Below are positions 1 to 8,041 of a DNA stretch of 64,000 bases, in pieces. This stretch comes from CADEED01 sp963842515 (GTDB lineage Bacteria > Pseudomonadota > Gammaproteobacteria > Steroidobacterales > Steroidobacteraceae): positions 930,001 through 994,000 of the forward strand of contig CAWJGO010000002.1 of assembly GCA_963842515.1 (NCBI GenBank). The letters run 5' to 3'. The notes under the pieces were generated by a model, which saw only the letters and a list, made by a program, of their open reading frames with translations, ran no database searches and had not been told where the DNA came from. Each line of letters begins with the position of its first letter. Position 1 is the first letter of the stretch. A program made the position numbers and the translations under genes.

Positions 1-197
1 CCCAGGATCTGCAACAGCGTGGTCTTGCCGGAACCGGAGGCCCCGATGATGGCGATACGTTCACCGGCGCGAACCGCGAGATTCACGCCCTGCAACACCT
101 GCAGGTCGATTGGTCCCTGGCGAAACGCGCGCATGACGCCGGTGGCTTCGAGCACCATTTCATTCATGACCCTCTCATTCATGACCCCCTCATTCAT
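1..197 (-). CDS. lolD: LolD, lipoprotein-releasing ABC transporter ATPase (5' part only)
   Basis: Only the N-terminal ~65 residues are in the window; the gene runs off the left edge. The Walker A motif GASGSGKTT is visible, preceded by VLQGVNLAVRAGERIAIIG, which matches LolD/MacB-type ATPases. LolD powers the LolCDE complex that extracts lipoproteins from the inner membrane and passes them to LolA. The most upstream ATG (195-197) overlaps the lolE stop as ATGA. Two further in-frame ATGs follow at 15-base intervals because the start region is a 3 x 15-bp tandem repeat, so the true initiation codon is ambiguous. Family assignment is firm from motif plus lolC/lolE context. Confidence 0.93.
   Translation of the reverse strand, partial: MNEGVMNERVMNEMVLEATGVMRAFRQGPIDLQVLQGVNLAVRAGERIAIIGASGSGKTTLLQIL
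153..197 (-). repeat. Three in-frame 15-bp tandem repeats at the lolD start
   Basis: On the minus strand three consecutive 15-base units begin ATGAATGA and encode MNEGV, MNERV and MNEMV. Each unit holds an ATG, an out-of-frame TGA and a purine-rich stretch able to act as a weak Shine-Dalgarno. The array therefore gives lolD three alternative starts next to the lolE stop. Confidence 0.85.
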
Positions 198-1447
198 GGC
201 GAAGCGCCTCCGCAGGCAGCGTGCGCGCTGGCGCGCCAGGCAGGGTAGATAGTGGCCAGCGCCGACAACGCCAGCGCCACCAGCGTCACCTGCAACACAT
301 CGCCCAGGCGCACTTCGGAAGGCAGATCGCTCATGAGGTACACACTCGCATCCAGGAATTTGATACCGAAGGCGCTTTCGATGGCCGCAATGGCGCCGGT
401 CACATTGAGCGCCAGCACCCAGCCGAGCAGCGCGCCCGCCACCGTGCCGACCAGCCCGATGAGCGCGCCCTGCACCAGGAACATCTTGAGCACGTTCGCC
501 GGCGCGGCGCCGATCGTGCGCAGTATCGCGATATCGGTTTGCTTCTCTTTCACGATCATGACCAGCGTGGCCACGAGATTGATGGCTGCGACCACCACCA
601 GGATCAGCAGGATGAAAAACATCATCGACTTGGTGAGCTCGATGGAGCGGAAGAAACCCGCGTGGTCGCGCGTCCAGTCGCTCACGAGGTAACTGCCGCC
701 ATCGTAGCTGATGGCGCGAGCGACGGTGCGCACCACCAGCGGTGCGAGAAAGGGATCGTCGAGCGCGAGCCTGAGGCCGGTCACGCTATCCCCAAGACGA
801 TAGAGCTTCGCGGCGTCCGTCATGTGTGTGAGCGCAAGACCGCGATCGAACTCGTACATGCCGGAATCGAAGATGCCGCTGACGGTGAAGGTCTTCATGC
901 GTGGTACGAAGCCGGCCGGCGTAATGCTGCCCTCGGGCGCCATGAGCACCACGGTCTGCCCCACCTTCACGGCCAGCTCGGTGGCCAGGGCGCTGCCGAG
1001 CACGATGCGGTATTTTCCGGCTTCGAGCGATTCCAGGCTCCCTGCACGCATGCGGCTTCCGAGACCGATCGCCTTCACTTCCTCTTCGGGCAGCACGCCG
1101 CGCACCATGGTCCCGGCGACCCGCTCACCATTGGCCAGCAACCCGCGCGCTTCGATGTAAGGCACAACCGCTGTGACCTGCGGCTCCTGCGATGCATCGT
1201 GCTGCGCCTGACGCCAGTTGGCGATCCGCCCATCGACTCCCTGGATCGTGGCATGCGAAGTCACGGCCAGCATGCGGATGCGCAGCTCGGTCTCGAATCC
1301 ATTGAGCACCGACAACACCACGATGAGCACGGCCACGCCGAGCGCCAGGCCGATGACCGACATCGAGGCCACGAAGGACACGAAGCCGCTGCGATGCGCG
1401 GAGCGCAGGTATCGCGTACCGATGAGCCATTCGTAGGGGAGGTTCAT
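194..1447 (-). CDS. lolE: LolC/LolE family lipoprotein-release permease, second copy (probable 3' frameshift)
   Basis: A membrane subunit of the LolCDE lipoprotein-releasing complex, about 417 residues. It has an N-terminal membrane segment after MNLPYEWLIGTRYLRS, a large periplasmic domain, and three C-terminal membrane segments of the FtsX fold (KEKQTDIAILRTIGA motif). The start at 1447 was chosen because it lies two bases after the stop of the upstream paralogue and matches family N-termini; the frame stays open further upstream. The tail reads ASAHAACGGASP. Removing one base from the GCGCGC run at 223-228 restores the family tail ASRTLPAEALRHE and moves the stop to 190. This looks like a single-base insertion, genuine or a sequencing error. 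The lolC/lolE assignment is by order. Confidence 0.9.
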   Translation of the reverse strand: MNLPYEWLIGTRYLRSAHRSGFVSFVASMSVIGLALGVAVLIVVLSVLNGFETELRIRMLAVTSHATIQGVDGRIANWRQAQHDASQEPQVTAVVPYIEARGLLANGERVAGTMVRGVLPEEEVKAIGLGSRMRAGSLESLEAGKYRIVLGSALATELAVKVGQTVVLMAPEGSITPAGFVPRMKTFTVSGIFDSGMYEFDRGLALTHMTDAAKLYRLGDSVTGLRLALDDPFLAPLVVRTVARAISYDGGSYLVSDWTRDHAGFFRSIELTKSMMFFILLILVVVAAINLVATLVMIVKEKQTDIAILRTIGAAPANVLKMFLVQGALIGLVGTVAGALLGWVLALNVTGAIAAIESAFGIKFLDASVYLMSDLPSEVRLGDVLQVTLVALALSALATIYPAWRASAHAACGGASP

Positions 1448-1449
1448 GC

Positions 1450-2700
1450 TCACTCGTAGCGCAACGCGTCGGCCGGCGGAATGCGTGAGGCGCGGAATGC
1501 CGGGTAGATAGTGCCGGCGAGCGTGATGAACATGGCGATGCCGGCAATCCAGGCGATCTGCTCGCCGCGCAGCTCGGAGGGGATACGCGTCACCAGATAC
1601 ACCTCGGAGCTGAAGATCTCGAAGCGGAACAGCCGTTCGAGGAAAGCGGCCACCGCCCCGGCGTAGTACCCGAGCCAGGATCCCAGCAGCACGCCGAGCG
1701 CCACGCCGAACCACGCGATCACGCCGCCCTGGATCAGGAAGATCGTCATCACTCGGCGTGGCGACGTCCCGAGAGTGCGAAGAATGGCGATGTCGGTGCG
1801 CTTGTCCGTGACCACCATGGCCAGCATGGCCACCAGGTAGAACGCCGCGACCGCGACGATCAACATGAGGATGACCGCCACCATGGTTTTTTCGATGCGG
1901 ATGGCGCGAAAGTAGCTGGCGTGATCCACGGTCCAGTCGCGGATCTCGACGCCGGGCGGCAGCGCTTTGGCCAGCGTCGCGGCATAGTCCTTCGCGCCGA
2001 GCGCGTCGCTGAAGTTCACGTGCAGCGACATGCGCGCATCCGGATTCGGCAGCAACGCGCGCACATCGTCGAGCGCGGCGATCAGCAGTTCGCCGTCGTA
2101 GTCCTGGACCGCCGCGTGGAACACGCCCGCGACGCGGAACTCGCGCAGGCGAGGCTCAGGAATGCCGTTCACGTCGGTGGTGGGTACCAGGATCGTGATC
2201 GTATCGCCCACCGCGAGGCCTAACATCTGCGCGATGCCATGCCCGATGATGACGAAATTGGAGCCGGCAGAGAGGTCGGCGAATTCTCCTTCGACGACGG
2301 CATCTGCGACACGGGCGACTTCGCCTTCGTGGCTGGGGTCGATGCCGCGCAGCCGCACCGGAAGCGTGTCCGGCTGGCGCACCGCGAGCGCTTCGATTTC
2401 AAGGTACGGAGCCGCGCCGGTGACGTTCGGCGCCTGACGCACGGCCGCGGCCAGCCCGCTCCAGTCCGGTGAGCCGCGGGCTTCCGGTGGCACGAATATG
2501 CGCGCGTGCGCGGACAGCGCGAGCAGCCGGTCGCGCAGGTCCCCTTCCAGCCCGTTCATGACCGACAGGATGACGATCAGGGCCATCACCCCGAGGCAGA
2601 CGCACAGCAGCGAAACCCAGGTGATGAAAGAGACAAAAAACTTGTGAGAGCGGGCCCGTACGTAGCGCAGGCCGACAAACAAGGGCAACGAATTCAGCAT
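1450..2700 (-). CDS. lolC: LolC/LolE family lipoprotein-release permease, first copy
   Basis: 416-residue permease of the LolCDE system. It has an N-terminal membrane helix (FVSFITWVSLLCVCLGVMA), a periplasmic domain of about 210 residues, and three C-terminal membrane segments containing TDKRTDIAILRTLG. The C-terminus YPAFRASRIPPADALRYE is the canonical family ending and serves as the reference for the altered tail of the next gene. It is first in a minus-strand operon with lolE and lolD. It works in the inner membrane to release mature lipoproteins to LolA. Which copy is LolC and which LolE cannot be settled from the sequence alone. Confidence 0.93.
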   Translation of the reverse strand: MLNSLPLFVGLRYVRARSHKFFVSFITWVSLLCVCLGVMALIVILSVMNGLEGDLRDRLLALSAHARIFVPPEARGSPDWSGLAAAVRQAPNVTGAAPYLEIEALAVRQPDTLPVRLRGIDPSHEGEVARVADAVVEGEFADLSAGSNFVIIGHGIAQMLGLAVGDTITILVPTTDVNGIPEPRLREFRVAGVFHAAVQDYDGELLIAALDDVRALLPNPDARMSLHVNFSDALGAKDYAATLAKALPPGVEIRDWTVDHASYFRAIRIEKTMVAVILMLIVAVAAFYLVAMLAMVVTDKRTDIAILRTLGTSPRRVMTIFLIQGGVIAWFGVALGVLLGSWLGYYAGAVAAFLERLFRFEIFSSEVYLVTRIPSELRGEQIAWIAGIAMFITLAGTIYPAFRASRIPPADALRYE

Positions 2701-2843
2701 TGAAAAGGATTCTGGGCCAAAAACAGGACGGGCATCACAAAAGCGCTGTTAGATAGAGTCGGTACATGGCGACAGCGGCTGACTTTGCCACAGCGGGGCG
2801 TATATTGCCGCCACGGTCGAGTCGCCGGCCGCAGGAGAAAGCC

Positions 2844-3131
2844 ATGCTTGCTCGCACGATGAAGATGACAGTGATCGCACTGGCCCTGGGGGCCACGGTG
2901 CCCACATTCGCGGAAACTCTGGCCATCGATGGCCAGGTTGCCATCAAGCCAACGGGCGTCGAAACGCCGATGCGCGGCTCGAGCATGAGCGCCGTCGAAC
3001 AGAAGTTCGGCGCGCCCGCCAACAAGTCGAGCGCGGTGGGCACCCCGCCGATCACCAAGTGGTTCTACCCGAACTTCGTGGTGGTGTTCGAGCACGACAA
3101 AGTGCTGCACGCGGTGGTCGTCGCGGGCTGA
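2844..3131 (+). CDS. Small secreted protein of unknown function
   Basis: 95 residues starting at ATG 2844, chosen because AGGAGA lies 7-12 bases upstream; the open frame extends back to 2766 without a better start. The N-terminus has a basic region and hydrophobic core ending ATVPTFA, a probable Sec signal peptide with cleavage before ETLAIDG. The mature part (~75 residues) contains SSMSAVEQKFGAP and ITKWFYPNFVVVFEHDKVLHAVVV. This pattern of a short helix, QKFGxP and a Trp-Phe-Tyr strand resembles BamE/SmpA-like small periplasmic domains, but the match is only by eye. It is divergent from lolC and upstream of mfd. Confidence 0.7.
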   Translation: MLARTMKMTVIALALGATVPTFAETLAIDGQVAIKPTGVETPMRGSSMSAVEQKFGAPANKSSAVGTPPITKWFYPNFVVVFEHDKVLHAVVVAG

Positions 3132-3308
3132 GGTTCAGCCCTGCACCACTTCGAGGGGTAGTCGACGCACCTGCTTGCCGACGGCGGCGAGCTCGTACGT
3201 CTCGTCATCAACCCCGACTTCTTCTGCCTGCTCGCGCGGACCCCTGGCCCTCTGCCCACGGGTGACTTGCACCCGACGCCGTGAAGGGTAAGCTGCCGCG
3301 CTTTCGCA

Positions 3309-6300
3309 ATGCCGACGCTGCTCCACCCACCCATCCCCAGCCCCAAGTCGCGCCAGCGCTGGCACCAGCTCTATGGCTCGGCGCGCAGCCTGGCGCTGGC
3401 CGAAGCCGTCGAGTCCGACACCCGTCCCTACCTCGTGATCGCGCGTGACGCGCGCGAGCTCGATCAGCTGCGCTCGGAACTCGGCTTCTTCCTCGGGGGC
3501 AGCCGCGTGATTCACGTGCTCCCCGACTGGGAGGTGTTGCCCTACGACCTGTTCTCGCCGCATCCGGACATCATCTCGGAACGCCTCGCTGCGCTCGCCG
3601 AGCTGCCGCGCCTGAAATCGTCGGTGCTGCTGGCTGCAGCCGACACGCTGGGACAGCGGATCGCGCCACGGGGCTATGTCGACGGCCGGACTTTCAATCT
3701 GGCGGTGGGCGACCAGCTGCCAATCGAGCCGTTGCGAGCGCGGCTGGTGGAGTCGGGTTATGCCTCGGTATCGCAAGTCAGCGCACCCGGGGAGTTCGCG
3801 CTGCGCGGCTCGTTGTTCGACGTGTTCCCGATGGGGGCCGCTACACCGTTGCGCGTGGACCTCTTCGACGATGAAATCGAGGTCATCCGTGAATTCGACC
3901 CGGACACACAGCGGTCGGGAAATTCGCTCAAACAGGTACGCCTGCTGCCGGGCCGCGAGCTGCCGCTCGACGCCGATTCGGTGAAGGCATTCCGCCTGCG
4001 CTACCGCAAGCGATTCGAAGGCGACCCGACGCGCAGCGTGATCTATCGCGGCGTGAGCGACGGCCTCGCCCCTCCGGGCATCGAGTTCTACCTGCCGCTG
4101 TTCTTCGATACCACCGACACCCTGCTCGACTATCTACCGACGGACACCGTGGTGTGCGCGGGAGCGGAGCTGCCGGGGGCGGTGGAACGCGCCGCGACCA
4201 GCATTGCCGAGCGCTACGAGGAGCGGCGCCACGATGTGGAGCGTCCGGTGCTGGCACCCGACGAGCTGTACCTGCCACCCGATGAGCTGCAAACGCGGCT
4301 CGACACCTTCACGCGCGTCGATTTCGAAAGTTTCAAGGTCGAAGACGAGACTCAAGGCTTTAACTTCCCCACCGCCGCACCGCAGGAATGGCGCGTGGAT
4401 CTGCGCTCCGAGCGGCCGCTGGCGCCGCTCGAGACCTTTCTCGACCTGTATCCGGGGCGCGTGTTGCTGGCCGCTGATTCCGCCGGACGGCGCGAAGTCC
4501 TGCTCGAGATGCTGCGGGCGCACGGCCTCAAGCCGAAGTCGATGGGCGGCTGGCATGAATTCGTCGCCAGCGATGCGCCTTTCGCGATGTGTATCGCGCC
4601 GGAGATGGCCGGTCTCAACATCCTGCAGCCGCCAATCGCCGTGCTCGGCGAAGCACAACTGTTCGGCCAGCGCGCCAAGCAGGAACGGCGCCGGCGCCGC
4701 GCCGCGTCCGATCCGCAGGCCATCCTGCGCGACCTCACCGCGCTCGGCCCAGGCTCGCCGGTGGTGCACGAAGAATACGGAGTCGGCCGTTACCTCGGGC
4801 TGCAGGTCATGCAGGTGGCGGGGCAGGATGGCGAATTCGTGGTGCTCGAATACGCCGGCGGCGACAAGCTGTACGTGCCCGTGCAGCAGCTGCACCTGGT
4901 ATCGCGATATTCCGGCGCGGCGCCGGACAGCGCCCCATTGCACAAGCTCGGCACCGATCAGTGGGCCAAGGCGCGCAAACGCGCCGCCGACAAGATCCGC
5001 GACGTGGCGGCGGAGTTGTTAGACCTGTACGCGCAGCGCCAGGCCAAACGCGGCCCGGCGCTGGCCTCACGCGCGGCCGAATACCAGGCTTTCTCGAGCA
5101 GTTTCCCGTTCGAGGAAACCGAGGACCAGGCCGAGGCCATCCGCCAGGTGCTGGTGGACCTCGCCAGCGAGAAGCCGATGGACCGCGTGGTATGCGGCGA
5201 CGTGGGGTTCGGCAAGACCGAGGTGGCGATGCGCGCCGCGTTCATCGCCGCACAGGCCGGCAAGCAGGTCGTGGTGCTGGTGCCCACGACGCTGCTCGCC
5301 GAACAGCACACCAACAATTTCCGCGACCGGTTCGCCGACTGGGCTGTTCGCATCGAGAGCTTGTCGCGCTTTCGAACCAGTAAGGAATCGAACGCGGTCA
5401 TCGACGGTATCGAACGCGGTGCAGTCGACATCGTGATCGCCACGCACCGGCTGCTGCACTCGGCCGTGCGATTCAAGGACCTTGGGCTCGTCATCATCGA
5501 TGAGGAGCATCGCTTCGGCGTGCGCGACAAGGAGAAGCTGAAGACGCTGCGCGCCGAAGTGCACGTGCTCACGCTCACGGCCACGCCGATTCCGCGCACT
5601 CTGAACATGGCGCTGGGCGGCCTGCGCGACCTGTCGCTGATCACCACGCCGCCGGCTGAACGCCTGGCGATCAAGACATTCGTGACCGAGTGGCATGCGC
5701 CGACGCTGCGCGAAGCGGCCCTGCGCGAATTCCGCCGCGGCGGCCAGGTGTATTTCGTGCATAACGTGGTCGAGACCATCGAAAAGACCGCGCAGGAACT
5801 GGCGAAGCTGATCCCCGAGGCGCAAGTACGCGTCGGACACGGGCAGATGCGCGAACGCGATCTCGAGCAGCTCATGGTCGATTTCTATCATCGCCGCTTC
5901 AACCTGCTGGTGTGCACCACCATCATCGAAAGCGGCATCGATGTGCCGACCGCCAACACCATCATGATCGACCGCGCCGACAAGCTCGGCCTCGCGCAGT
6001 TGCACCAGCTGCGTGGGCGTGTCGGGCGGTCGCACCATCGCGCCTATGCCTACCTGCTGACGCCGCCGCGCAAGGCGCTGTCGCAGGACGCGGTGAAACG
6101 CCTCGAGGCCATCGAATCGCTCGAGGACCTGGGCGCCGGCTTCGTGCTCGCCACCCATGATCTGGAAATCCGCGGCGCCGGTGAGTTGCTAGGCGAGTCG
6201 CAGAGCGGCGAGCTGACCGAGATCGGACTCACCATGTACCTCGACATGCTCGAGCAGGCGGTGAAGGCGCTCAAGGAAGGCCGCGAGCCCGCACTCGACC

Positions 6301-6791
6301 GGCCGCTGGCGGCCACGGCCGAGGTGGAGCTGCGCCTTCCCTCGCTGCTGCCTGAAAGCTACGTGGCCGACGTACCGGTGCGCCTCGCGCTGTACAAGCG
6401 GCTGGCCGCGGCGCCTGACAACGCCGCCATCGACCTGCTCACCGAGGAAATCGTCGATCGCTTCGGACCCCTGCCGCCGCCCGCCACGAACCTCCTGCGG
6501 GTGGCCAGACTCAAACTGACCGCGCGCGCCATCGGAATCCGCCGACTCGATCTTGGCCCGCAAGGTGGCTACGCGCTGTTCGAGGAACAGAACCAAGTCG
6601 ATCCGCGGAAGGTCTTGGCCCTGGTGCAGCACCCGGATCGCGATTACCGACTGGAAGGCGCGCTCAAGCTTCGTATTTCGGTTGAAACCGACGACGGCGC
6701 CGAGCGCTTCGAATTGGCCGAGAAGTTCCTGAACACGGTCAAGGGGACGCCAGCAGCCGGCTCGAAACCGCCCGATCCGAAATCAAAATAA
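3309..6791 (+). CDS. mfd: Mfd, transcription-repair coupling factor
   Basis: 1160 residues, the normal length for Mfd. It displaces RNA polymerase stalled at DNA lesions and recruits UvrA/UvrB. The order is an N-terminal UvrB-like region (GSARSLALAEAV, VLPDWEVLPYD), the RNA-polymerase-interacting domain around residues 475-540 (VVHEEYGVGRYLG), and an SF2 translocase with Walker A GDVGFGKTE near 630 and DEEH near 730. The QLRGRVGRS motif VI and the C-terminal TRCF domain follow. Translation from ATG 3309 gives the expected N-terminus. csiV follows 22 bases after the stop, as in Pseudomonas. Confidence 0.98.
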   Translation: MPTLLHPPIPSPKSRQRWHQLYGSARSLALAEAVESDTRPYLVIARDARELDQLRSELGFFLGGSRVIHVLPDWEVLPYDLFSPHPDIISERLAALAELPRLKSSVLLAAADTLGQRIAPRGYVDGRTFNLAVGDQLPIEPLRARLVESGYASVSQVSAPGEFALRGSLFDVFPMGAATPLRVDLFDDEIEVIREFDPDTQRSGNSLKQVRLLPGRELPLDADSVKAFRLRYRKRFEGDPTRSVIYRGVSDGLAPPGIEFYLPLFFDTTDTLLDYLPTDTVVCAGAELPGAVERAATSIAERYEERRHDVERPVLAPDELYLPPDELQTRLDTFTRVDFESFKVEDETQGFNFPTAAPQEWRVDLRSERPLAPLETFLDLYPGRVLLAADSAGRREVLLEMLRAHGLKPKSMGGWHEFVASDAPFAMCIAPEMAGLNILQPPIAVLGEAQLFGQRAKQERRRRRAASDPQAILRDLTALGPGSPVVHEEYGVGRYLGLQVMQVAGQDGEFVVLEYAGGDKLYVPVQQLHLVSRYSGAAPDSAPLHKLGTDQWAKARKRAADKIRDVAAELLDLYAQRQAKRGPALASRAAEYQAFSSSFPFEETEDQAEAIRQVLVDLASEKPMDRVVCGDVGFGKTEVAMRAAFIAAQAGKQVVVLVPTTLLAEQHTNNFRDRFADWAVRIESLSRFRTSKESNAVIDGIERGAVDIVIATHRLLHSAVRFKDLGLVIIDEEHRFGVRDKEKLKTLRAEVHVLTLTATPIPRTLNMALGGLRDLSLITTPPAERLAIKTFVTEWHAPTLREAALREFRRGGQVYFVHNVVETIEKTAQELAKLIPEAQVRVGHGQMRERDLEQLMVDFYHRRFNLLVCTTIIESGIDVPTANTIMIDRADKLGLAQLHQLRGRVGRSHHRAYAYLLTPPRKALSQDAVKRLEAIESLEDLGAGFVLATHDLEIRGAGELLGESQSGELTEIGLTMYLDMLEQAVKALKEGREPALDRPLAATAEVELRLPSLLPESYVADVPVRLALYKRLAAAPDNAAIDLLTEEIVDRFGPLPPPATNLLRVARLKLTARAIGIRRLDLGPQGGYALFEEQNQVDPRKVLALVQHPDRDYRLEGALKLRISVETDDGAERFELAEKFLNTVKGTPAAGSKPPDPKSK

Positions 6792-6813
6792 CGACCCGCT
6801 ATACTTCGCACCC

Positions 6814-7446
6814 ATGACAATCACCGGCCGTTCACGCCCGCGCAGGCTCATCGCCACCTTTCTGGCGCTGGTGAGTGTCAACGCCTCGCTGCCGCCCGCC
6901 CTGGCGCAGGCCGCTCCCAATGCGCGCGTCTACAACATCGAGATCATCGTGTTCCGCAACATGAGCGGTCTGGGTGGCCCGGAAGACTGGGGCGTGAAGC
7001 CCGCGGCGCGCAGTCCCGACACTCCCCAGTCACCGGTGACCGGCAAGTTCGTGCAATCGGTGGCCGCCTCGCAATTCCAGCTCAAAGAGGTCGCACAGAA
7101 GCTGCAGAACACGTCTAACTATCAGCCCATCGCACATTTCGCGTGGCAGCAGACAGCCAGCTCCTGGGGCTCGCGTGCCGGCTTCACCGTGGCGAAGCTC
7201 GCAGGATCGGTGCCCGGACTCTCCGGCATCATCTATCTCGAGAGCGGCAGCTACCTGCATCTCGGCATGTCGCTCACCTATCAGACGTCGAACCCGCCGC
7301 CCGGGCTGGCCGCGCCGCCGGGAACGGTGTTCAACCTGAACGAGGCCCGCCGCGTCAGGGTCGACAAGCTGAGTTATTACGACCATCCGGCATTCGGGGT
7401 GGTCGCGCTGGTGACTCCGGCGAACCGGTCGACGGGTGGGAGATAA
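6814..7446 (+). CDS. csiV: CsiV family protein
   Basis: 210 residues with an N-terminal signal peptide (RLIATFLALVSVNASLPPALAQA). The mature region begins RVYNIEIIVFRN and ends KLSYYDHPAFGVVALVTP; these blocks are characteristic of CsiV, a periplasmic peptidoglycan-binding protein that in Vibrio is needed for lipid-II-type cell-wall synthesis through LpoA/PBP1a. The position directly after mfd is the same as in Pseudomonas. The last codons (TGGR) and the TAA stop lie inside the left arm of a long inverted repeat, so the original C-terminus may have been replaced by element sequence. Confidence 0.82.
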   Translation: MTITGRSRPRRLIATFLALVSVNASLPPALAQAAPNARVYNIEIIVFRNMSGLGGPEDWGVKPAARSPDTPQSPVTGKFVQSVAASQFQLKEVAQKLQNTSNYQPIAHFAWQQTASSWGSRAGFTVAKLAGSVPGLSGIIYLESGSYLHLGMSLTYQTSNPPPGLAAPPGTVFNLNEARRVRVDKLSYYDHPAFGVVALVTPANRSTGGR

Positions 7447-7714
7447 GAGAAGAGTGGTTCTGGCTGGGACGCGCACTGCAACGGGATCGAAAGCTCGCTG
7501 CTGAGCGCGCCGGACGGCGTTCGCTTGCGCGAGGCTGCGCGCCAGAGCTGTCAGCGTTCAATTGAAGACAGCGCAAAACGCGCGGGTCAGGAAAGAACCA
7601 CCAAAGAGTACCTGCGCGCTTAACGCCTCGCGCTGCGCCGCTCAGACGCGAGCTTTCGATCCCGTTGCAGTGCGCGTCTGCGGTTGAACCACTCTTCTCT
7701 TATCTCCCACCCGT
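7432..7714. repeat. Long inverted repeat A around element copy 1
   Basis: The left arm 7432-7498 and right arm 7648-7714 are reverse complements over 67 bases except for about nine bases in the middle (7461-7469). The left arm includes the last codons and stop of csiV, so the right arm carries an inverted copy of that gene end. The 149-base centre holds element copy 1. Confidence 0.9.
7503..7634 (+). repeat. Element copy 1 (B1), ~132 bp
   Basis: Highly similar to the reverse complement of 7866-7995. Differences cluster in short windows (around 7519-7526, 7558-7566 and 7584-7590). Internal pairing is possible: GCGCGAGGC at 7527-7535 with GCCTCGCGC at 7625-7633, and GCTGTC with GACAGC around 7548-7571. 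This suggests a folded RNA or DNA hairpin. Confidence 0.85.
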
Positions 7715-7818
7715 TGATCAAGACGCCGGCGTCGCAGCGCACCGCTGGCAGGGAAAAGAGCGTTCTTAGCGACCGCAGGCATCATCGCCGCGGAAGAAGC
7801 GGCACCGGTGAGCGAAGC

Positions 7819-8034
7819 GCGCGGAAGCGCCCGTTCTAGCCGCATCGACGGCGTCGAGAGCGCCGAGCGCGAGGCGTTAAGCGCGCAGATACTCTTTGGT
7901 AGTTCTTCCCTACGTGCGCGTTTTGCGCTGATTCCTATTGATCGCTGACAGCTCTGGCGCGCAGCCTCGCGCGAGGGCACGCCGAAGGCGCGCTCGAGAA
8001 GCCGTCGATGCGGCTAGAACGGGCGCTTCCGCGC
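7819..8034. repeat. Inverted repeat C around element copy 2
   Basis: The arms 7819-7852 and 8001-8034 are perfect 34-base reverse complements. They differ in sequence from the arms around copy 1. The 148-base centre holds element copy 2 in the opposite orientation to copy 1. Confidence 0.9.
7866..7995 (-). repeat. Element copy 2 (B2), ~130 bp
   Basis: Reverse-orientation copy of 7503-7634. Both copies lie 4-5 bases from their arm on one side and 13 bases on the other, so the distance from element to palindrome arm is conserved although the arms themselves differ. Confidence 0.85.
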
Positions 8035-8041
8035 TCTTCTC

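Noticed and set aside
221..1459. Long plus-strand frames opposite lolE and other minus-strand genes
   Set aside because: They are His/Arg-rich antisense shadows typical of GC-rich DNA, with no family similarity.
194..1714. LolE frame extended upstream to 1714
   Set aside because: The extension lies inside the preceding lolC-type gene and has no membrane-protein character; the family N-terminus starts at 1447.
3135..3262. Minus-strand short frame ending VGKQVRRLPLEVVQG after the small secreted protein
   Set aside because: It reads like protein over its last ~30 residues, but no start with a ribosome site is visible, it runs into mfd antisense, and I recognise no family.
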